Assembly: GCA_024516155.1 (NCBI GenBank) | Contig: JAJJXM010000099.1 | Span: 1-64,000, forward strand | Length of the DNA: 64,000 nt | Reading direction: 5' to 3' | DNA from: Pyronema omphalodes | Lineage: Eukaryota > Ascomycota > Pezizomycetes > Pezizales > Pyronemataceae | In this document: positions 60,068-64,000 of the stretch, one piece after another | Numbering within the stretch: the first letter of the stretch is position 1 | Layout of the letters: the number at the start of each line of letters is the position of its first letter | The notes under the pieces: model-generated | Database searches by the model: none | Told to the model about the DNA's origin: nothing | The model's input: the letters and a program-made list of their open reading frames with translations, nothing else | Program-made: the position numbers and the translations under genes

Positions 60068-60638
60068 ATGGTTGACCGGATTAAATACACCGATACCTGG
60101 GACCTTTGCCACATGCTGCAGATACAGTCGACGAGACTGCACATCCACATATATTACCTTGGCAAAGTGGCCCAATTCAATAATATATTTCCAAAGCTGG
60201 AGAAGCCGCTGTTCGAGGAAGTGAAGCAACTGCGGTCATATTGAGGAGAAGCTTGACACACTGTATGAGGAGATATATAAAGCGGATTTGAACAGGTTCA
60301 ACGCAGAAAAACAGTTGAAGGAAGCAGAGAAGGTTTTGTAGCCTCCCAAGGAGGATTTGGACGTCACTGAGACTGAGCTTCGGAAACTTCAAGAGGATAT
60401 CAAAAAGCTTAAGAAGAAAGCATCTGAAAGGCATGGTCAGGCAATGGACCGGCCACAGGCCGGAACAGACCACATTCTCTCTTGTAATATGTATGCACTC
60501 ATACCGGCTCTTGCCGCAGAACGTACCGGGGGCTATGACCGGTCAAAGATACCGCTTGAAAAACAATTACATTATGTACTTGGTACATATGTGCTTATCC
60601 GCTTGTCCACCGCGCTTAATTCGTTCGGAAGGCGCTAA
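60068..60638 (+). pseudogene. Decayed coiled-coil gene of unknown family
   Basis: Three adjoining pieces look like one former protein. The first is MVDRIKYTDTWDLCHMLQ to EEVKQLRSY from 60068. A frame change near 60235 leads to EEKLDTLYEEIYKADLNRF and AEKQLKEAEKVL in another frame. An in-frame TAG at 60339-60341 is followed in the same frame by PPKEDLDVTETELRKLQEDI and KKLKKKASERHGQ, ending at 60638. Heptad-like Leu spacing and alternating charge indicate a coiled coil. One frameshift plus one stop suggest a pseudogene, unless the breaks hide an intron that I could not place. I cannot name the family. Confidence 0.45.
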
Positions 60639-61824
60639 CTGAACGACCATATGTAGGGCATGACGCGAAGTGTAGGGCATTCTCGGGAACCCCACAGTTT
60701 CCGTATTTAAACCGCGGTGCATAAATAATGCAGGATTGACTAAACAAAAAAGATATATATATACGCTGCCGACCAGCATATTTATGCTGCGATACCGGAG
60801 CCCAAGCGGAGAGGGAATACAAAAAGGCTCCCGACCGTCTGCCCGCCATCTGCCGACCAGGTTTAATATTTCTAACAGAGTTGAAAATATCCCATGCAGC
60901 AATTATACAGAGCCTATGTACACGATATTTAGCTATGGCTCAATCGGAATCGGTGATATGTTTGACGCCTCGGATTCAGAGTTTACATAGAAGGACTGCT
61001 TCTTCATCTTACTTTCGTGATATGCTTCAAAAAAGCGAAGGCTACAGGTTTAGTGGTCTACCTGGCTCCTGTTATTGACCGGAGGTCATGCAATCAAGGG
61101 GGCTCGGCATATTGGCCTGTATGTATCGGTACGATAGAGAGAAAACGCAGTATTGCAGGAAATCGGGAACATATGTATGTTGATATACTGACATGCATAA
61201 GACCGAAAGTTCACCAAGCTTTGCAAAAAGCTTTGATAATTGTGTTACTGTCGCAATATGATGTGTCACATACCGGATACAAGGCTCCTTATGCGAGCTT
61301 GTTAAGTTCAAGTTTGATTAACTTGCCTCTCTCTGCAGGTCTATTCCCATCTTTCTATGTGGAAATTATGATGTCCGAAGTTCAATTATTTTTCAATGGA
61401 AGTACGGTGTATTCCTATCTAATAGTATCGTCCAGGCTCCAACTTGAGAGCTTTATAAGCTACTCCTATAGATCTAGAGGAACGTCTGAAGATGAGTATC
61501 TGTCGTTAGGCGGGGGGTTTGGATCCATCATCGGGCGACCTCCGCCTGACAAGCGCCCCTTTATCGGCGGCAATCGTCGCGCCAAGTCTTCCTCCCAGAA
61601 CGACATCGCCTGCATAGTGGTACATCTCGCCGGTTCCAACATACCTCGAGGAAAATATTTTTTGTATTTTCACTGATGGAGTGCTGCAACCATGCCCAGA
61701 CCCCTGCTATCTCGCATATGTTATTAGGATAGCAGCTCTTTGTGGCCGTCTATATTAGACGGAAAATCCCCAGCCTACCAAGTATCTCGCCCCATAGTCA
61801 CACAGCACAACACAACTCAACGCA
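60639..61824. other. Intergenic region upstream of the methyltransferase gene
   Basis: A 219-codon frame (61017-61676) without domain, repeat or codon signature is present but not convincing. The segment before the next ATG contains the promoter of the methyltransferase gene. Confidence 0.45.
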
Positions 61825-63143
61825 ATGCTCGAAGTGGATCCGTTAGTAGTGAGTATAATTCCCAATATTTTGTAGTTCCTATTCTAAGTCTTGTAGCTTG
61901 AAAGGCCGGAGGATGAGGACTATGATTCCGCGGGCTATAATACCAGTACGGCAAGCCTCACGTCATCAGTGAATCAATATATTTTCGAACACGGCCGTCG
62001 GTACCACGCTTATTATGGGCCCGACAAATATCTTCTCCCAACAGATGAGAAAGAACAAGATCGGTATGTCGGCAGTTGCACAACAGGGCGGTTGATCGCA
62101 ACCGTTTTAGGTGATATCTACTGAGCGCCGATACAGGCTAGACTTGAACCATGAAATTATACGGCTCACATGGGACGATAAGCTTCACGAAGCTCCCCTT
62201 AATGAACCTCATCGCATACTGGACATTGGTACGGGTACAGGCATATGGGCTATTGATATGGCAGATCAATATCCTATGGCAGAGGTTATTGGAACCGATC
62301 TCAGCCCGATACAACCGGACTGGGTCCCGGCCAACTGGTAAGATTATTTGTCTGTGTACTTCTACAGAGCTAATCATTCGAGTAGTCGCTTCGAAGTTGA
62401 CGATGCCATGATGGAATGGACTTTCAAGAGCGTGAGTCACCCCATTGAAAACGGTCGTGAAACCCCTGAATGGAGTGACATTGACAAACTCTGATACTAG
62501 GACTCCTTTGACTTCATCCATTGTCGGAATATTGCCTCAGGCGTCAGTGATTGGAACCATCTTGCAACGGAGCTGATGCGGTTAGTAACTCAACACATCT
62601 ATGACACGTATCTCTAACCTGATTGTATAGCTGTACTGTTCCGGGTGGTTACGTTGAGCTTGGTGAATACGCACTCACAGTCAATTGCGATGACGGTACT
62701 ATGAAGGCCGACAATGGAGCCAAGGTACATCTGGAATATTTGCGTGAATCCATGATCAAAATGGGACGGCCGGTTCCAACGCTAGAATCCATGAAAATGC
62801 TATTGGAGGACGCAGGCTTTGAGGATATCCATGCGCTTGAAGCCAAAGAGCCTATGGGTCCATGGCCAAAAGACCCAAGACAAAAGAGAATCGGTGCAAT
62901 GTCACTCCTTAACCTCGAAGGCGGATTTGAAAGTTATGGAATGGCTGCATTCACTAGGGTTCTGGGAATGGAAGTCGACAAAGCTCGTGCTATTTGCAAC
63001 GCTGCGCTTGCCGCAGTCCGCAACAAGAACTACCACATGTACGCTAAATTGTACGTTTCCCTGTTCCACCCTACGGAGGAAATATTGTCAATATCCTAAC
63101 AGAAAATAGCTATCGTGTGTATGGACGAAAGCCTTCGAAATGA
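61825..63143 (+). CDS. LaeA-like SAM-dependent methyltransferase (323 aa, seven exons)
   Basis: This is a class I S-adenosylmethionine methyltransferase of the large fungal group related to LaeA, which often sits in or near secondary-metabolite clusters. Exons are 61825-61848, 61897-62063, 62137-62337, 62386-62431, 62501-62580, 62631-63050 and 63110-63143; introns are 48-73 bp and all GT-AG. The family pattern is complete: HAYYGPDKYLLPTDEKEQDR, motif I ILDIGTGTGIWAIDMADQ (about residue 89), VIGTDLSPIQP, NCRFEVDD, DFIHCRNIASGVSDW, CTVPGGYVELGEY, and the C-terminal YRVYGRKPSK end. Substrate cannot be inferred. No synthase or other cluster gene is seen within the window on either side. Confidence 0.92.
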
Positions 63144-64000
63144 GGTAAAATTTATGCTTGTTCATGCTCAATGTTTTTTTTTACAGTATGCTGGTTTGGG
63201 GGTTGTGCAATAAGAATAAATTTTATCTGCTTAAGAACAGAAATAAATCCCCTCACACAGCTTCGAAATCCATGACTATGAAATATACTTCCTACCATGT
63301 GAAAATCCTCATGTAGATACTGCGTTACATAATCTTATATTGCTAAGAGTCTAAGAGAGAGAGAACGCGGCGTTTGACATCAAGGCTCAAGCACGAATGA
63401 GTTTTAACGTGGATAGGAGGTTGCACAGCTTGCTTATACTACAAGAACCGACAAGTCTTCCCATCTGACAAAGAATCAATTAATCATGTTCTAGCTGCAC
63501 ATAGACACTTACTCGGGGTCTCCGGTACAGTATTCGTATATCCCACCCAGTATGATGTGCCATTTGCAATATTACGCTAGACTTCCCACAGCTCGTAACA
63601 AAAACTTATCGCATGTACTAAAAATTACAAGTTCCCTGCTGGCTCCCCCAGGGAAATATTGGATATTGTCTATAACCATTAATTAGATATCGCGCCCCTG
63701 GGTTCCCATATATTCGCGCGTGTTTTCTGCTCACTCACGGCCTCAGCCTCTTCTCTAGCCACAAATGGGCCTTAGTCATCCCTTTTTTTTGTCCAGGGGT
63801 GATGGGCATTGTAGACAAGTCGGGTATTGTAGACCTTGGCTCAAGCGATGAATGATGATACGGCGCTAGTATACATATATACAAGCCATAATCAACATCC
63901 ATCAACCTCCATCAACCTCCATCAATTTCCTTCAAATAGACAACACACCAAACAACATGAAATTCTAAATTATTTATAACGGAAGCTATAAAATCCCACA
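63144..64000. other. Intergenic, no gene seen
   Basis: Sequence after the methyltransferase. CAACCTCCATCAACCTCC repeats lie near 63900-63930, and an A-rich leader-like stretch near 63940. A gene may begin beyond the window. Confidence 0.4.

Noticed and set aside
61017..61676. 219-codon plus-strand frame upstream of the methyltransferase
   Set aside because: No domain, no repeat, no signal sequence and unremarkable codon use; probably chance.

Overview
The window is nuclear DNA of a filamentous ascomycete (Pezizomycotina). The evidence is many short GT-AG introns (48-76 bp, often with a CTAA(C/T)-type branch site), a Tad1-clade LINE, hAT remnants, a Clr5-domain ankyrin gene, a LaeA-like methyltransferase and fungal-type GAPDH, malate dehydrogenase, Sgd1/NOM1, Tos4-like FHA and Ddc2/ATRIP genes. 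I cannot fix the class from sequence alone. Introns and exon joins were read by eye; every spliced gene model given with exon joins has a length divisible by three. The 3' part of the LINE lies outside the window.

Layout. (1) 1-5.45 kb: a GC-rich, almost intact Tad1-type LINE on the minus strand. It has ORF1 (gag with CCHC knuckles, one in-frame stop), then ORF2 (AP endonuclease, reverse transcriptase, RNase H) joined to ORF1 by an overlapping TAATG stop/start. (2) 5.45-6.34 kb: a diverged repeat, poly-T and a (CTTTTTTT)n tract. (3) 6.34-29.97 kb: a tandem array of three near-identical ~7.6-kb units plus a partial fourth. It starts in an internally deleted hAT element and ends at a hAT terminal inverted repeat. 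Each unit carries one minus-strand gene for a Clr5-domain protein with 19-20 nearly identical ankyrin repeats, and a hAT transposase C-terminal fragment. Copy 1 of the gene is frameshifted, copy 2 is intact (871 aa) and copy 3 is intact with one extra ankyrin repeat (904 aa). (4) 29.97-32.25 kb: simple repeats, including (GGATT)n. (5) 32.25-50.7 kb: housekeeping genes: GAPDH (-), Sgd1/NOM1 (+), an FHA protein (-), ATRIP/Ddc2 (-) and mitochondrial malate dehydrogenase (-), separated by long microsatellite-rich spacers. (6) 51.8-59.0 kb: two tandem paralogous four-helix membrane proteins (+), an intron-containing tRNA-Met, a Pro/Ala/Val-repeat protein (+) and a multi-pass membrane protein (-). 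(7) 60.0-63.1 kb: a decayed coiled-coil gene and a seven-exon LaeA-like SAM methyltransferase (+).

Most noteworthy is the array. Its sequence fits amplification by unequal crossing-over between two hAT 3' ends that flanked a Clr5-ankyrin gene. The ankyrin repeats are almost invariant except at two residues after each LAS motif. That pattern recalls the hypervariable, concerted-evolution repeats of fungal NLR-like and allorecognition proteins. This functional reading is inference.
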